Origin: an uncultured Gemmatimonadota bacterium
GTDB taxonomy: Bacteria > Gemmatimonadota > Gemmatimonadetes > Gemmatimonadales > Gemmatimonadaceae
Reading direction: 5' to 3'
Length of the DNA stretch: 61,928 bases
NCBI GenBank assembly: GCA_946478895.1
Contig: CAMLDY010000005.1
Location: 1-61,928 of the forward strand
A program made the translations under genes and the position numbers. This document shows positions 9,113 to 17,310 of the stretch, piece by piece. The notes below the pieces were generated by a model. That model was not told where the DNA came from, searched no databases, and was given only the letters and a program-made list of their open reading frames with translations. How positions within the stretch are numbered: position 1 is the stretch's first letter; the number at the start of each line of letters is the position of its first letter.

Positions 9113-9247
9113 GGCTGTCGGACGACGTTGGGGTACAACCAACGCTACAATCCGGACCAGCGCGCCAATGTTTACGTCAGGTAAAGTTTTGTCCGCGCCC
9201 GTTTACGCACGTTCTGTTCAGCTCGGTGTCAACCGGACGTGACGAAG

Positions 9248-10822
9248 CTAATCGCAGTTGCGCGCGATTCTTTTTGCCTGCGGCGAATTCGGGAAAAGCG
9301 ATACGGCTCTTCGCGCGTACGGGCGCGCCGCCGAGCAGTGACCCCTGCGCGAGTACAGCTCGGCCACCCGCAGATTGATGCGATAACTGCCGGGGTCCCA
9401 CGCGGCGCCACTGACCCAGCCGGCGGTCATGCCGCCGCGGCCCACCATCGTCATCGAGATCGTCTGCGCGACGCTGCGGGCCGTAGAAACGATCGTCAAC
9501 AGCAGCAATGCGACAGACGCAACGCCGAGCGCGGAGGACGGGACACTCAATGCGCGTGGCGGCGGTCGGATTCCGCTCGTCGTGCCGAGGACGGTCCAGA
9601 CGAGAAACACCGGCGCGCCGAGCAAGAGGACGGCGTCGAAGGCGCTCACCACGATCGTCGCGACGATGGTGCCCGCAAGTGCGCACTGCGCGAGCACGGC
9701 GTCCGGATTCGCGAGCTCGTTCCAACGACGCAACGCGCGAAAGAACAGCACGGCGAACGCGCCCAGCAGCGCAAGCGTCGGTATGATGCCGCGCTCGGAG
9801 ATGAAGGCGACCCAGTCGCTGCTCGGCCACGGGTTGGCGGTCATTCCATCGTCGGCGAGCGAGCGGTCATTGGACGGCGCGAATCGGACGTAGCGCACCG
9901 GCCAGTTTCCCGGCCCGACACCAAAGACCGGGCTGGACATCGCCATGTGCAATGAGTTCGTGTACTGCGCGACCCGACCGCGGCCGCTGCCCTTCTTGTA
10001 ATCGACCATGCCACGCGCGGAATCGAGATACGGAGAATCGCTGTTCCAGTTGAGGGAGTTCGGCATGACGATGGCGATCATTCCACCGATCACCGCGGCG
10101 AGGGAGAGCCGCGCAAAGCGCCCGCCGACCAATCCGCCGCGCCAGTATTTGCGCGACGCGATCATCGGTATGAGCAGAATCACGATCGACGCCGCAACGG
10201 CAAGCCACGCCGCACGCGAGCGCGATAGAACGAGCGCCGCGCCGACGACAGCCGCGCCCAGGGAGCCGAGGAGCGCGCCCATGGGGCGACGAGCGGTGAC
10301 GGTGCACCAGACCAGGCTCGGCAGCCCGATCACGGCGATGTGCGCAACGAAATTCCGGTTGCCGAAAGTCCCGCCCGGAGCGCGATTGGTGCTGAAATAT
10401 TCGGTGTCGATGCCGTAAGCCTGCGCGAGGCACACCGCCGCGGTGCAGACGGTCGCGATCGCGACAGCCACCAGTATTGGCCGGTAGGTCCCCGCGCGGG
10501 CGGCGGCGCGGGTTCCCCAGAATATGATTGCTCCGGAGATGCTTATTGCCACCGATCGCTGGGCGACCCAGTGGTTGCCCGCGAACAGGGCGGAGGCGAC
10601 GCTCCAGAGCAGGAAGAACGCTATCAGACCATCGACAATGTCGAAGGTCAAGGAGCGCCGGCGTATCACGAGGACGATCGCGATGATCAGCGCCGCGACG
10701 TGAAGCACCAGCTCCTTGGGGACGAAGTAGCGATCCAGCTCAAAGAGCTTGTACGGAAGCGCGATGATCATCGCGGCGATCACGCCCACCTCGACGACCA
10801 CTCGTATCAGCCGATCAGACAT
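9248..10822 (-). CDS. O-antigen ligase / pilin glycosyltransferase-like membrane protein (Wzy/WaaL family)
   Basis: 524 aa from the ATG at 10822 (a GTG at 10837 is possible). About 10-12 hydrophobic segments. The family landmarks are a NRNFVAH segment, SRSRAAW, and a large periplasmic loop (roughly residues 285-340) containing GVGPGNWP and SDWVAFISERG. Members transfer lipid-linked glycans to lipid A or to pilin serines (PglL, PilO, TfpW). The C-terminal 50 residues look like a TPR unit. The gene lies directly downstream of the second pilin gene on the same strand, separated by its terminator, which favours pilin glycosylation over O-antigen ligation. This is an inference. Confidence 0.8.
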   Translation of the reverse strand: MSDRLIRVVVEVGVIAAMIIALPYKLFELDRYFVPKELVLHVAALIIAIVLVIRRRSLTFDIVDGLIAFFLLWSVASALFAGNHWVAQRSVAISISGAIIFWGTRAAARAGTYRPILVAVAIATVCTAAVCLAQAYGIDTEYFSTNRAPGGTFGNRNFVAHIAVIGLPSLVWCTVTARRPMGALLGSLGAAVVGAALVLSRSRAAWLAVAASIVILLIPMIASRKYWRGGLVGGRFARLSLAAVIGGMIAIVMPNSLNWNSDSPYLDSARGMVDYKKGSGRGRVAQYTNSLHMAMSSPVFGVGPGNWPVRYVRFAPSNDRSLADDGMTANPWPSSDWVAFISERGIIPTLALLGAFAVLFFRALRRWNELANPDAVLAQCALAGTIVATIVVSAFDAVLLLGAPVFLVWTVLGTTSGIRPPPRALSVPSSALGVASVALLLLTIVSTARSVAQTISMTMVGRGGMTAGWVSGAAWDPGSYRINLRVAELYSRRGHCSAARPYARRAVSLFPNSPQAKRIARNCD

Positions 10823-10852
10823 CCGGGAAATATGCACCGGCCTGGAAGGCGC

Positions 10853-10886
10853 AAAAAAAGCCCCGCTCGAGTCCGAGCGGGGCTTT
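10853..10886 (-). terminator. Terminator of the second pilin gene
   Basis: A 13-bp stem (10857-10869 with 10874-10886) and 4-nt loop, preceded on the plus strand by seven A, i.e. a U-run for minus-strand transcription. It separates pilin copy 2 from the glycan-ligase gene, so the latter is expressed by read-through or its own promoter. Confidence 0.9.
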
Positions 10887-10910
10887 CCCCGTGGATCTGA
10901 TGGGATCTAC

Positions 10911-11279
10911 TCAGGTGCAGACGATCGCGCCGGAGGAGTTGTCGCAGGTCTTGGCCGACTGCGAGTGCGAAGCAGTTGCGGTCCAGGTCTGGGGCGGACC
11001 GGCGACGATTACAGCGTCGATGGTCACGTTCTGCGACGGCGTGAACCCGTTGAGCGGGGTCGTGCTCGTCGCGGTACCAGCGAAGTAGGCGCCGTTGTTG
11101 TCGGCGGCGTACTGCTCTTCGTAGGTAGCCAGGTTGCGCAGGTCGGACTTCATCGCCGCGACGTACGCCTTATCCTTGGTGTTGGCAAATTTCGGAATGG
11201 CGATCGCGGCAAGAATGCCGATGATGACGACCACGATCAGGAGCTCAATGAGCGTGAAGCCTTTTTTGTTGGAATTCAT
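10911..11279 (-). CDS. Type IV major pilin (PilA-like), copy 2
   Basis: 122 aa from the ATG at 11279, chosen because it gives the short basic leader MNSNKKG before the cleavage site G|FTLIELL. The longer reading frame upstream would spoil a prepilin leader. The helix and the following region (IAIPKFANTKDKAYVAAMKSDLRN) are the same as in the pilin at 2760-3128; divergence is concentrated in the last 60 residues. The terminal Cys pair (TCDN...IVCT) is retained. It is followed by its own terminator and then by the O-antigen-ligase-like gene. The two copies may give alternative pilus subunits. Confidence 0.93.
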   Translation of the reverse strand: MNSNKKGFTLIELLIVVVIIGILAAIAIPKFANTKDKAYVAAMKSDLRNLATYEEQYAADNNGAYFAGTATSTTPLNGFTPSQNVTIDAVIVAGPPQTWTATASHSQSAKTCDNSSGAIVCT

Positions 11280-11396
11280 GATTTTCCCGAGATTGGGGTA
11301 CCAGACAACGTCGCTGAACACGGATGACGGAATCGTGAATTCAACCTGACGGCGAAGTCATAGTGCCGGGACATCGGGGGTTCCCCGGGATAATCA

Positions 11397-11428
11397 AAAA
11401 GCTCCAGCGAGACGCCGGAGCTTTCTTA
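11397..11428 (-). terminator. Terminator downstream of the zinc ribbon gene position
   Basis: A hairpin GCTCC-A-GCG / CGC-C-GGAGC with loop AGA, one internal mismatch, preceded by AAAAA on the plus strand (a U-run for minus transcription). It lies 62 bp past the stop of the 11490-11798 gene and upstream of pilin copy 2, insulating the two. The gap 11280-11489 otherwise holds only the pilin promoter region. Confidence 0.75.
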
Positions 11429-11489
11429 CTTCCAAATAGTTGGAGAAACCGATAGACCGGCAGCGCAAAGAAGAGCGCCGCCCTTGTCC

Positions 11490-11798
11490 TCAGCGTCTGA
11501 ACAAGGAGCCGAGCACACCGCCCGAAACGCCGCGCGCGTTGTTCACGCGTCGGAGCTGCTCGAGCTCGCCCTTGTCGAGCCAGATACCGCCACATTCAGC
11601 GCACTCGTCGATCTTCACGTGCTCGGCGTGCTGCTCGGACAAATCGCCGCCGCAGCGCGGACATTTGTTGAGGTGCGCAGCACGCTCCTTCTGTCGTCGC
11701 TCGGCGTCGAGCTTGGCGCGCATCTCGTGAATCATCTCGAGGTTTCGCTTCGCGAAATACTCGTCTTCGTTCCTGCTAGGCTTTTCATCAGTCGGCAT
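11490..11798 (-). CDS. TFIIB-type zinc-ribbon protein (zf-TFIIB)
   Basis: 102 aa. A charged helical N-terminus is followed by two knuckles, CPRCGGDL and CAECGGIWLD, about 22 residues apart, the pattern of the zf-TFIIB family of small bacterial proteins. The GGIWLDKGELE ending is typical. The last 15 residues are Gly- and Arg-rich. The family's function is not established; zinc binding by four Cys is expected. Monocistronic by appearance, with a terminator 62 bp downstream. Confidence 0.85.
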   Translation of the reverse strand: MPTDEKPSRNEDEYFAKRNLEMIHEMRAKLDAERRQKERAAHLNKCPRCGGDLSEQHAEHVKIDECAECGGIWLDKGELEQLRRVNNARGVSGGVLGSLFRR

Positions 11799-11861
11799 TG
11801 CGGCTCCCTAACTCGGCTGACTGAAATATATAAATCGGCGCCCACGCCCTGGTGCAAATGG

Positions 11862-14576
11862 TCAACGCGCAAACCAGTAGGTAGCCTTGACAAGGAAGAC
11901 GTTGCTGGGTCTTCCGAAGATCATTCTCGTCTCGCGGCCGGTGCGGAAGTCACCCTCGAACGGGAGGAAGTCCTCGCGCTGCTGCTGCCACACGAAGAAG
12001 ATCGCCGAGCCAGGCCGGTACTCCCAGCGCACGACCGCGTTGCCTCTCAGAGAGTGGGTGCGGAAATCCGGGTTCCCGATCGAAAATGGCGCGCCGATGC
12101 CCGGACCGTCCGGATCGACGGTGTAGGACTGAACCTCTCCCGTCGTCGGGTCGGCGACAGGAGTGATGGTGCTGCCGTTGTCCCGGCCGTAGTGGATGTA
12201 GTCCTGGGTGCCCGGAGTCGCGAGCTCCTTGAAGTTCCGGTAACGGCCGGCGGATGCGAACGGCTGGGCGTAGAGCTGGAACGAAAGGAGTGGTGATAGT
12301 GTCCATTCGACGCGCGTCGTCGCTGACAGGGTCGTCTGGTAGATGTCGCTGAAGACGTAGCGACGGCCGAACGTCGAAGTTGCAGCAGCGTCGGCTGCGC
12401 TGCGCACGTATTGAATCGTGTTGTGAAAGCGCGTGATTCCCGGCGAGATGGTAACGTGGATCGAAGAGCTCGGACGAATGTCGAAGCCGAGACTGAGATC
12501 CTTCGAATAGCCCTGTTTGTCGTCCGCCCAATAGCTGCCCGACAAAGAATACGAAAGCGTCTTACGCGTATCCGTATCGATCTCCGTCCACAGATTCCAC
12601 TGGGTGGGTTGGCGACCGAGTGGTCCGCCGCGGGTGAGACGATCGTCGATCGCGCTCGGATCGTACTCCGTCCCGGCGTAGACATTCCAGAGGTTGGTGA
12701 AGTTGAGGGTGACCTGGTTGAAGAAGCTCGTCCAGATCTTGTCCCCGCCGTAATTCCAGGCGTGGTTGGTTCCCGCGAAGAGTTGGTAGCCGCGCAGGAT
12801 TTTTCCCGCCTCGGTGTTGTTGTACGAAACTCCCGAGCCGAGGTTCTTATAGTCGACCCGGCCCATGAAGCCGAGGTCATTCACCTCATAGCCAGGGCTG
12901 ATCGCCTTGGCGGTCCCCGAGAACGCCCACGTCCCAAACTTGTTCAGGCCGAGCTTAGCCGAGTATCCCGAGAGCGAATTCGCGTTCGGGTCGATGCTCA
13001 GGTAGTCGGCGTCGGGACGCTGGTAGTATCTGGCGCTGGATTGCTGCGCCGCGAGCATCACGGGCTGGGAGCCCTGAATGAGAGAGCTCGCGACCGCGCC
13101 GGTGAGCTGCCACGATCTGTTCGCCCACTTGTGATCGAAGTCGACGCTGCCGACGTCGGCACTCGTGCGCAGCAGACTCTTGAAGGCGGTGTCGCTCAGG
13201 TCGCGGTTGACTGCAGTTCCGCCGATGCCAAGCACCGTCTGGCCATTGCGAAAATCGCGACGAATGCGGCCGACGAAGTAATTGGTCATCGGCTCGACGG
13301 GGGTCGAGGTCTCGACTCCGGATGCATCGGAGACTCTCGCGGTTTCCTCGGCGGTGAGCGCATTGAGCAATCCGACGGTCCACTGACCAACCTTTCCGGT
13401 CAGTTTCCCGGCGCCGAGGATGGTGGTCTGATCGGGCGCGTCGACGAACGCGCCGTTGACGAACCGCTGCGGTGGCCGGCCGATGCGCCTGGAATAGAAG
13501 ATCTGCTGGTTGCCGTAGCTCGGGCCGCCGTTGATCGAGCCGATGTTGAAGATGTTCGCGCCTTCGACGAAGAACGGCCGCTTCTCGGGGAAGAACGTCT
13601 CGTAAGCGGAGAGATTCACGACGGCGGGGTCGACTTCGACCTGGCCGAAGTCGGGGTTCACGGTAGCCGTGAGTGTGAGCCCGCCCGGCAGCCCGTACTT
13701 GAGGTCGGCGCCCGCGGAGGGCTTGGTGTCGTTCGAGCGATAGAACGGGTTGGCGGCATCGCCAGGAGCCCTGGTGAGCTTGGCGCTGACGTAAGGCATG
13801 ATCTCCAGTCGCTGGGGCGTGGGGATGTCGACGATGCCGTACAGGTCACCTTCATTCGAAACGAAGCCCGGATCGGTGGTCTTCCACGGCGACCAGCTGT
13901 CGCGCTCGTTGCGGCGCGCCACGTCGCGCATGACCTGGAATCCCCAGATGCGCTCGGCGCCTTTTTGTGCACCGCCAAAGCGGAGCTGCGAGAACGGAAT
14001 CCTGTATTCGGCGGTCCAGCCGACCGAATCGACTCGGGTTGCGACTTCCCAGACTGCATCCCAGTTGAGGTCTTCACCATTGCGGTCGTCGAACTCGAGC
14101 ACGTCTTTCTGGACGCCACGCGGGTTTACTGAGAAGCGGAACGACGTGCGGCGGTCGCGATACGAATCGATCATGACGTGCAGCCAGTCGGAATAAATGC
14201 CGCTCGCATCGCGCCGGGCGAGCTGGGCGGCGATCGAATCCGGATGCGCGTCGAACATCCTGACGCCGACGTAAAGCGCGTCGTCGTCGTAGAGAACGCG
14301 CACCTCGGTCGGATCGGTGGCCCTGGCGCCGACTTTGGGGTAGCTCTGCATGAAATCAGACGATGGGACGGCGGTCGCCCATGCCGGCTCATCGAGCTTG
14401 CCATCGATGCTTATCGCGCCGGTGAGCCTGCTTGCACGCATGGTGCGAAGTGGCGCTGCCTGGGCTTTGGCGGAGTCGCCAGGCTTCTGCGTCGGTTGTG
14501 GATTTTGTGCGGCGGCGGGTGCGGACGCGGATACGATCAGCGCGACGAAGCACTGAAGAGAGCGACGGGATGTCAT
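11862..14576 (-). CDS. CBM9-like / DUF5916 outer-membrane protein
   Basis: 904 aa. A Sec signal peptide (cleavage near AAAQ, residue 24) precedes a CBM9-like domain (about residues 50-240; IDGKLDEPAWATA at its start, DDALYVGVRMFD inside). A long C-terminal DUF5916 region of repeated amphipathic strands ends in an aromatic-plus-Arg terminus (YWFAR). The architecture is that of outer-membrane beta-barrel proteins with a periplasmic or extracellular sugar-binding-like domain, very common in Gemmatimonadota and Bacteroidota. Ligand unknown. It stands alone: sigma/anti-sigma genes lie upstream on the same strand with an 83-bp gap. Confidence 0.88.
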   Translation of the reverse strand: MTSRRSLQCFVALIVSASAPAAAQNPQPTQKPGDSAKAQAAPLRTMRASRLTGAISIDGKLDEPAWATAVPSSDFMQSYPKVGARATDPTEVRVLYDDDALYVGVRMFDAHPDSIAAQLARRDASGIYSDWLHVMIDSYRDRRTSFRFSVNPRGVQKDVLEFDDRNGEDLNWDAVWEVATRVDSVGWTAEYRIPFSQLRFGGAQKGAERIWGFQVMRDVARRNERDSWSPWKTTDPGFVSNEGDLYGIVDIPTPQRLEIMPYVSAKLTRAPGDAANPFYRSNDTKPSAGADLKYGLPGGLTLTATVNPDFGQVEVDPAVVNLSAYETFFPEKRPFFVEGANIFNIGSINGGPSYGNQQIFYSRRIGRPPQRFVNGAFVDAPDQTTILGAGKLTGKVGQWTVGLLNALTAEETARVSDASGVETSTPVEPMTNYFVGRIRRDFRNGQTVLGIGGTAVNRDLSDTAFKSLLRTSADVGSVDFDHKWANRSWQLTGAVASSLIQGSQPVMLAAQQSSARYYQRPDADYLSIDPNANSLSGYSAKLGLNKFGTWAFSGTAKAISPGYEVNDLGFMGRVDYKNLGSGVSYNNTEAGKILRGYQLFAGTNHAWNYGGDKIWTSFFNQVTLNFTNLWNVYAGTEYDPSAIDDRLTRGGPLGRQPTQWNLWTEIDTDTRKTLSYSLSGSYWADDKQGYSKDLSLGFDIRPSSSIHVTISPGITRFHNTIQYVRSAADAAATSTFGRRYVFSDIYQTTLSATTRVEWTLSPLLSFQLYAQPFASAGRYRNFKELATPGTQDYIHYGRDNGSTITPVADPTTGEVQSYTVDPDGPGIGAPFSIGNPDFRTHSLRGNAVVRWEYRPGSAIFFVWQQQREDFLPFEGDFRTGRETRMIFGRPSNVFLVKATYWFAR

Positions 14577-14659
14577 GCAGCGAACGGGTTAGGGTGGGGC
14601 GACGAGTCGCCGTCCGATTTAGACAGTCCTACGACAGGAATGGTTGGGTAGTTACAGGA

Positions 14660-15364
14660 TCAGTGGTCCGTCGGGGTGGGCTTGGGACTCGGTCGCGGGA
14701 TCGGTTTCGGCGCCGGCCTGACGTCGGTGCCGGCGAGCTCGGGTCTCAGCGCATCTTCCTCCGCGCGTCTCTTGATGTCCGCGAGGTCGGCGTCGGCCGC
14801 GTGGTGGCATGCGGCTGCCGGGTCGCCCTCGAGCTCCTGAAGGAGATCGCGTGAGCGTTGAATCTCCCGCTCGGTGCCACGGACCGTGATCACCGAGAGA
14901 CCACGGGTCGGAGTGTAATAAACACTCCCGTTAGAGCGAACGTAGGGGCTGATGATCTCTCCCGCCTGCTCGGGCGAGAGGCAGGTCAACGTAATGGTCT
15001 CGGTTCTAAGTGCGCTCGACGCCAACGGTTCCGTGAGTCCAATCCAGATCCTCTGCGGGGCGAGCATCGTGGACGCAACCACGGCGACAATGATCGCGCC
15101 GATGATCCCGCTCAGGGTGACGACGAGCCGGCCGACCCGACGCCGGCGCGAAAGCGTCGCCGAGGTTTCAGCGAGACTCACCGGACTGGTGAGCGGCAAG
15201 AGGTTATTGAGAGTGCTGGCGGTGTCGTACTCCATCGCTCGCAGACGAGTGGTAAGGCTCGCGCAGTCCGCGCAGGTAGCGCAGTGCTGCATGACCGGCG
15301 AGTCCGGCTGCATTTCGCGGAGCGACGCGGTCGAAAGCTCGGCGAGACATTCCTGACAGTTCAT
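14660..15364 (-). CDS. Anti-sigma factor with a secretin-N-like periplasmic domain
   Basis: 234 aa. The N-terminus is a zinc-binding anti-sigma domain: Cys3/Cys6, then His27-x3-Cys31-x2-Cys34. One transmembrane helix follows (about residues 80-100). The periplasmic part contains a segment of about 55 residues (about 125-180; LSPEQAGEIISPYVR ... ITVRGTEREI) that reads like the N1/NolW domain of secretins, then a charged linker and a Pro/Lys-rich tail. Its ATG overlaps the stop of the sigma gene by 4 bp, so the two are coupled and this protein should sequester that sigma factor. The secretin-like part may be the sensor. The zinc motif is clear, the N1 assignment tentative. Confidence 0.75.
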   Translation of the reverse strand: MNCQECLAELSTASLREMQPDSPVMQHCATCADCASLTTRLRAMEYDTASTLNNLLPLTSPVSLAETSATLSRRRRVGRLVVTLSGIIGAIIVAVVASTMLAPQRIWIGLTEPLASSALRTETITLTCLSPEQAGEIISPYVRSNGSVYYTPTRGLSVITVRGTEREIQRSRDLLQELEGDPAAACHHAADADLADIKRRAEEDALRPELAGTDVRPAPKPIPRPSPKPTPTDH

Positions 15365-16011
15365 CGAGACAGCTCGCTATAGGCAGGATGCGTCGCGAGC
15401 AGGCCATCGCGTATCGTCTTCCGCGCCTTGAAAAGGTTGGCTCTCACCGAGACCGGCTTAATGCCGGTGCGCTCCGCCGCTTCTGCAGGGGACAGCCCCT
15501 GGAGATCGACGAGGTCGAAGATCTCGCGCTGTCGCTGCGGCAGCGCGTCGAACAGCTGGTGAATGACTGCCGCGGCACGTTGCCGATCGATGCGCGCACC
15601 GGGGTCGGTGGTGTAGACATTCCGCTGCGGCTGCGCGGCGGGCGACATCACGAGTCGTCCGCGGCGGCGGCGGGTGCGTCGCAGTTGGGTGGCGGTGCGG
15701 CGTGTGATTCGGTACAGCCACGCATCCAGCGAACCGTCGGAGCGGTAGTCAGACAGGCGGCGATGGGCGCGAACGAAAACTTCCTGGGTGATGTCCTCCG
15801 CCTCGTCGGGATCGTGCGCGAAAATCAGCGCCCAGCGAAAAACGGCCGGCTGGAACCGGGTCACCAGCGTCGTGAACGCTGAGTCGTCGCCGGCCGCAGC
15901 GAGCGCCGCGAGCTGCGCATCGAGCGCGTAGCTCGAGCGGTCGCGGTAAACGACGGCTTCGTCGTTTCCGCCTTCGCGGCTCTTGCGCTTTTCGAACCTG
16001 TTGAGGCGCAT
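15361..16011 (-). CDS. ECF-type RNA polymerase sigma factor
   Basis: 216 aa from the ATG at 16011; a GTG at 16074 would add 21 residues. Region 2 is seen in ALIFAHDPDEAEDITQEVFVRAHRRL with the usual DAWLYRITRR segment after it. Region 4 is the helix-turn-helix LPQRQREIFDLVDLQGLSPAEAAERTG followed by SVRANLFKARKTIRDGL. There is no region 1.1 or 3, as expected of group 4 sigma factors. It is translationally coupled to the anti-sigma gene. The promoters it recognises cannot be read from here. Confidence 0.93.
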   Translation of the reverse strand: MRLNRFEKRKSREGGNDEAVVYRDRSSYALDAQLAALAAAGDDSAFTTLVTRFQPAVFRWALIFAHDPDEAEDITQEVFVRAHRRLSDYRSDGSLDAWLYRITRRTATQLRRTRRRRGRLVMSPAAQPQRNVYTTDPGARIDRQRAAAVIHQLFDALPQRQREIFDLVDLQGLSPAEAAERTGIKPVSVRANLFKARKTIRDGLLATHPAYSELSR

Positions 16012-16117
16012 TGGAAGCCTAATATATGGTTGCGGGAACACGACACCCGACTCGCTTGCCACCTCACGCTCCACGCAGTCTTCACAGAGAAGACGCCACC
16101 AACGGCGCGAGCGTTTA

Positions 16118-16909
16118 CTAGATCAGCGAACGAATCCAGCCGCCATCGACGGCGATAGAGCTGCCGGTGATGTACCCGGCGCGGTCGGATGCGAGAAATG
16201 CCGCCAGAGCGGCGAACTCCCGGGGCTCGGCCAGCCGGCCCATGGGAATCTCCCGCTCCCACTTGGCGAAGGTGTCCTTGATCGGCGCTCCGGTGCGCTC
16301 GGCCGATGCCCGGGCGAGCTGCTCCATGCGATCGGTGCGGGTGTAGCCCGGCATCAGATTGTTGACCGTAACGTTGAAGGGCGCGACTTCGTTCGCCAGG
16401 GTGCGGGCGAAACCCGTCGCCGCGGCGCGGAGACTGTTGGATAACATCAGCCCATCGATCGGCTGCTTGACCGCAATCGAAGTCACGTTGAGAATGCGTC
16501 CCCAGCGCCGCTCCTTCATCCCCGGCAGTACGGCCGTAGTGAGGCCCACGACGCTAAAGAGCAGCAGGCGCGCAGCCGACTCCCACATCTCCGGAGTGTA
16601 GCTCTCGAACGGCCCGCTGGGCGGGCCGCCGGAATTGTTGACGAGGATGTCGACGCGGCCGAAGGCGTCAAACGCTGCAGCGGTAATTCGCTCGAGCCCT
16701 GTCCGCTCCGAAACATCGGCGGCGATGTCGACGACTCTTACGCCCGATTGCCGGCGGATCGAATCGGCGGTGGCCCGCAGCGCATCCGCGCCGCGCGCGC
16801 ACATCACGAGATCGACGCCTTCCGCGGCGAGCTCCTCCGCGATCGCGCGGCCGAGTCCTTTGCTGCTCGCCGCGACCAGCGCAACCTTGCCGCGAATTCC
16901 TAGATCCAC
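16118..16909 (-). CDS. Short-chain dehydrogenase/reductase (SDR)
   Basis: 263 aa from the GTG at 16909, just after the cupin stop codon. The nucleotide-binding motif has the unusual form ASSKGLGRA (about residues 14-22) in place of TGxxxGxG. NNSG follows at the expected place. The catalytic region departs from the classical SYK set: Ser in VTSIAV is present but the usual YxxxK appears as LSNSLRAAA. The family resembles 3-oxoacyl-ACP reductase-like SDRs that have lost the Tyr. Last gene of the amidohydrolase-cupin-SDR operon. NAD(P) binding is likely; the substrate is unknown and normal reductase activity doubtful. Confidence 0.85.
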   Translation of the reverse strand: MDLGIRGKVALVAASSKGLGRAIAEELAAEGVDLVMCARGADALRATADSIRRQSGVRVVDIAADVSERTGLERITAAAFDAFGRVDILVNNSGGPPSGPFESYTPEMWESAARLLLFSVVGLTTAVLPGMKERRWGRILNVTSIAVKQPIDGLMLSNSLRAAATGFARTLANEVAPFNVTVNNLMPGYTRTDRMEQLARASAERTGAPIKDTFAKWEREIPMGRLAEPREFAALAAFLASDRAGYITGSSIAVDGGWIRSLI

Positions 16910-16911
16910 AC

Positions 16912-17310
16912 TCAGCGCCTCAGGTAGTCGTCTTTCTTCTGGAGCCAGTCCTGACGCGGCGGGCTGAACACATCCACGTCGAGAGTCTCCTCCAGCGCCT
17001 CCGCCTTGTGCGGGACGTTGGACGGGATCAGCAGGACCTCGCCGGCGCTGACCGTGACTTCCTCGGCGCCGTCGTCGCCGAGCCAGAACTTGAGCGCTCC
17101 CTCGAGGATGTAGGTGAGCTGCTCGTTGTCGTGGGAATGCTTGGGCACGATGCAGCCTTTCTTGAGATAGACGTGGGCGAGCATCATCCGGTCGCCCGTG
17201 ACGAGGCGCCGCTCGAGCATGTCGCTGACGCGCTCTTTTTTCATCGAGTCCCAGCGATAGAAAGTGCATCCGCTCTTGAGACCCGTTGGAGTTCTCTTCC
17301 TGTCAGTCAT
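16912..17310 (-). CDS. Small cupin-domain protein
   Basis: 132 aa. A single conserved beta barrel with metal-binding residues in HSHDNEQ (His58, His60, Glu63) and a second motif around IPSNVPHKAEA (His101), giving the 3-His/1-Glu cupin set. The C-terminus carries DVFSPPRQDWL. Single-domain cupins of this type are metal-dependent isomerases, dioxygenases or ligand sensors. Its ATG overlaps the amidohydrolase stop (ATGA) and its stop lies 2 bp before the SDR start, so the three genes are co-translated and probably act in one catabolic route. Confidence 0.85.
   Translation of the reverse strand: MTDRKRTPTGLKSGCTFYRWDSMKKERVSDMLERRLVTGDRMMLAHVYLKKGCIVPKHSHDNEQLTYILEGALKFWLGDDGAEEVTVSAGEVLLIPSNVPHKAEALEETLDVDVFSPPRQDWLQKKDDYLRR

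Noticed and set aside
8216..9247. Complete IS110-family insertion sequence with bridge RNA
   Set aside because: No DEDD catalytic domain, no terminal sequences, and less than 140 bp non-coding on one side and none on the other.
11280..11400. Sigma-54 promoter before pilin copy 2
   Set aside because: A GGCAC box is present but no TTGC at the required 5-bp distance; the same weak match occurs at 36664, again without GC in the -12 element.
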